DNA of 64,000 bases from Heterobilharzia americana (Eukaryota; Platyhelminthes; Trematoda; Strigeidida; Schistosomatidae). This document shows positions 61,491 through 64,000 of the stretch, piece after piece; position 1 is the first letter of the stretch, and each line of letters opens with the position of its first letter. The notes beneath the pieces are model-generated. The model was given only the letters and a program-made list of their open reading frames with translations, did no database searches and had not been told where the DNA came from. The stretch is from positions 64,547,160-64,611,159 of the forward strand of contig OX104130.1 of NCBI GenBank assembly GCA_944470555.2, written 5' to 3'. The translations under genes and the position numbers were made by a program.

Positions 61491-62837
61491 CTCGTTGCGT
61501 AAACGATGTTGCTGACGGCATGCAGAATTGTGCGTTATTTTGTTACACAGAGAGTGCCAGGCCCGTCAGCTTTTGCAACGTCTTCCGAAACACGCATTTC
61601 GGGTGTGACTAGAAATTCCTGTGTTTCGTCACGCGGGCAGTTAGTCATTTCCTCGTCATTTGACAGCGAGATAGGCGGAGTAGCTAATTCAGGTGAATAT
61701 TAAAATCAGACCTACTAAGGCTACTAGGAGGAAGTGATTGCGGTAAGTAGCGGAAAATCACAGCTGGTGCTTCATACCATCGCTCGTTAACTGTTTCCCA
61801 CAATTCTGAAATCCCAGAGGTCTTCAGTACAGTGGCACCCCCAACACTCAAAAGAGACCCTGATATCTTTGGAAAAGTACAAAGACCTGTAACACAATCA
61901 GTTGCTGGACTATGGGCGAGACGCACCGTGAAAGACTAAGACACCCAAACACATTCACCTGGGGCTACCGCTGAAAAAGAGGTGACCTCATTATGGCCTA
62001 CAAGACCCCCATCACGCAGACAAATTGGCTCTGATTGCAACACGGTGGTCATCACCAGGAAACTCTGTTAGGTTAGTATATCAGTGAGCCTCACTATGCT
62101 CAGGTCCAACTTTTTCCGCCTGAGAATATGTGCTTTATGGAACGCCTTATTAAAGATTCTGTTACAGCCACTTCGGTAGGCTTATTCAAGAAGCAGTCGG
62201 ACAGCCGTGTCAATTTTCGTGGCTTACCATGGACGTACTCGGAGAGTCACTAACCTCACTAGCTCAACATCACCTCCCTTCTACCTACTAATCACTACCT
62301 CTCTTCTTGGTACACCTACACTATTCACCAACTCTGCTCTGGCAACTGGATCCATGCTGTTTACATTCACCTTTTGTGTAGTTCCCACATATATTTTCCC
62401 CACTACCTTACTACTCCTATTCGGTCATCTACCTAGACAGGAGTCACGACAGATCACTAATCGTCCCAGCAACCCACGGCTCCCTCGTCGCTCTATAAAT
62501 TGCAACTCACTGACCTGCAAAACATCCATCTCACCAAAGCCAAAGGCAGGAACGTAGAAGAGATCTACCCGTCTGCTGTGGGAGCAAACCAAGCGACTCG
62601 AACGAAGTCTTAAGAACTAGAAGCGAGTGATCAAAAACCCAGTTTCCCACATTAGCGCTGTCAGTGGTTGTCCACGGCATTCCGTAACTAATAACCGGCA
62701 CATTAGTAGGAAAGTATGCTTATGATATCCAACAGTGGCAATGATTACCAGCAAGGACCGGGTTAAATGAGACAGCAGCGAGGGCGGTCTACAGACTCCG
62801 ACGTCCTCCACACCCGATAACATCGGTTTCACCCAGG
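61491..62837. other. Unassigned repeat-like sequence
   Basis: Short ORFs on both strands (for example 62207-62557, Thr/Leu-rich) without recognised domains. It could be the 5' UTR or ORF1 of the LINE that follows. Confidence 0.3.
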
Positions 62838-64000
62838 TTGGTGACTGTTAACTTCGGGTATCAAGAACTTCTAACCAAAATACTGCAAACCTCGTATGCA
62901 GCCAAAGATAACATCAGCGGGAACTTTCGCTGCCGTGAAAGCAGGCTCAGGATACTGCGAAAACAGCAAACTACAGCCCTACCTATTATTGAGGTCACCA
63001 TTACTGTCAATAGACAAGACGCCCAAACCCGCCTTGACTCTGTAGAACCCCAGAAACCGCCGTGGGAAAAATATGACCGGGCAGGCTCACATGGAAATGG
63101 TGGTTCTGCAACAACTTTCGCCACTGCTGGCAACCTTACACAGTACACCTCCACCAGGATGCCCCATGTTGTCAGAAACACCTGCAAGCCCCTTAACAGC
63201 ATTGTGAGAGGCCTCAGAGGCAGGATTAGAGGACTACGATCTCTCCGTTCCCACTTATCTCTGAGGGTTATAATTTTGAAGGAAACTTGGTTATCGCCTG
63301 ATATTAGGGACACTGAAGCCAGTATAGATGGTACACGTCTGTTCAAGAAATTCAGGGGACTGAGGGAAGGAGGCAGAGTGTCAGTGTTTAAAAGTGACCT
63401 CAAAAGTGATGGAGCCGTTAAAACTCTGTTTTTAGGGCTCCTAGAATCCATGTAGTGTCACTTTGGGGCCCAACACACCAAGTGCCCAGAGGGAGGGTCC
63501 AGAGAACTATCAAGGAGGTGGAACATGGCCGACAGCTGTTCCAAAAAATGTCCGGAAGGTGGTCTGTGGAATATGACCTGGTCATTAGGCTGGAGAAGTT
63601 AATGCTCCAACTCTCAACTTTGGGCATAAAAAAGAAACCCCACGGTTCGGCTGAGACCAACTCAATACCATCAAAAAGGCCGGAGTGTGTGAGAATATTG
63701 GCGATGACACTCGCCGGGAGTCGAACGGAAAGTCGTCAGATTTTGACTAGTTTCTACCAGCAACCATCTGCTAGCAGGGAACGTTCAAGCTCAAGCCCCT
63801 CTTGGCAGCAATGACCACAGTGCGGCAGCGTTTGATCTGGCATTCGAGGAACAACCGTCATTTTTGGGATCTCGCCCTCGTCTTTGCTGCAGCAAGGTGA
63901 AATACAGAGCGATAAATCAATATCAGTCGACGGCACTACGGCCTCAGGAGTGGAGTAACCCTCCAATTCATCAGCCCTGGGAACTAATAAGAGATATCAT
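62838..64000 (+). mobile_element. CR1-like LINE ORF2 N-terminal endonuclease, decayed, runs off window
   Basis: The frame 62838-63455 contains LNSIVRGLRGRIRGLRSL, VIILKETWLSPDIRDTEASI and FRGLREGGRVSVF. This is the N-R(S)LRGK, ETWLxPxIxDxE and RGGGVxxF order of CR1-type endonucleases. The next frame (63455) starts VSLWGPTHQVPRG-like and then loses similarity, so the copy is frameshifted. The element continues right of the window. Confidence 0.7.

Noticed and set aside
62861..63451. Minus-strand ORF of 196 codons
   Set aside because: It is opposite to the CR1-like endonuclease frame, which carries the recognisable motifs.

Overview
The window looks like nuclear DNA of a parasitic flatworm, most probably a schistosome (Trematoda, Schistosoma or a close relative). 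The basis is AT-rich introns of 1-4 kb between short exons, together with repeat classes typical of schistosomes: tRNA-headed SINEs carrying hammerhead ribozyme motifs, a Boudicca/CsRn1-like Gypsy LTR element, an RTE-type LINE of SR2 style, CR1-type LINE fragments and Penelope-like fragments. No bacterial gene, operon, rRNA or CRISPR array is visible. The species cannot be fixed from this sequence alone.

Left half (2403-37948): one host gene on the + strand. I reassembled thirteen phase-compatible coding exons plus one uncertain micro-exon. They encode about 690 residues of the C-terminal part of CFAP251 (WDR66): WD40-type beta-propeller sequence, then the family's EF-hand-like C-terminal domain, ending at TAA 37946-37948. 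The 5' exons lie left of the window. CFAP251 is an axonemal protein of the calmodulin- and spoke-associated complex at the base of radial spoke 3, so the gene presumably serves motile cilia (flame cells, miracidial epithelium, sperm). Its introns are full of old repeats: a Penelope 3' end (about 1015-1391, upstream of the first visible exon), LINE fragments (6796-6999, 33170-33680), a Penelope RT fragment (32207-32860), and at least three SINE families. Three SINEs in the 19436-23288 and 29860-34362 introns belong to two hammerhead-bearing families; the copy at 22735-22915 still has a complete hammerhead core, in the sense orientation of the gene.

Right half (37949-64000): no second host gene was recognised. 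It is a graveyard of retroelements: a minus-strand CR1-like LINE (about 38690-40270), minus-strand LINE RT fragments with a tRNA-like SINE (40440-41760), a probable LINE ORF1 remnant (about 43120-43880), an ATCA microsatellite (46554-46698), and an inverted pair of hammerhead SINEs (46735-47055). Next comes a Gypsy element with intact 432-bp LTRs and a 4-bp target duplication but without its integrase core (47670-52525). It is followed by a full-length-sized but broken RTE LINE with a 13-bp target duplication and an AAT tail (52690-55957), an antisense solo LTR of the same Gypsy family (56479-56914), and several CR1-like fragments to the right edge.

The most interesting signals are the hammerhead ribozyme motifs in three SINE families (two copies look catalytically intact), their repeated head-to-head pairing, and the precise insertion and deletion history of the 47.6-57 kb retroelement cluster.
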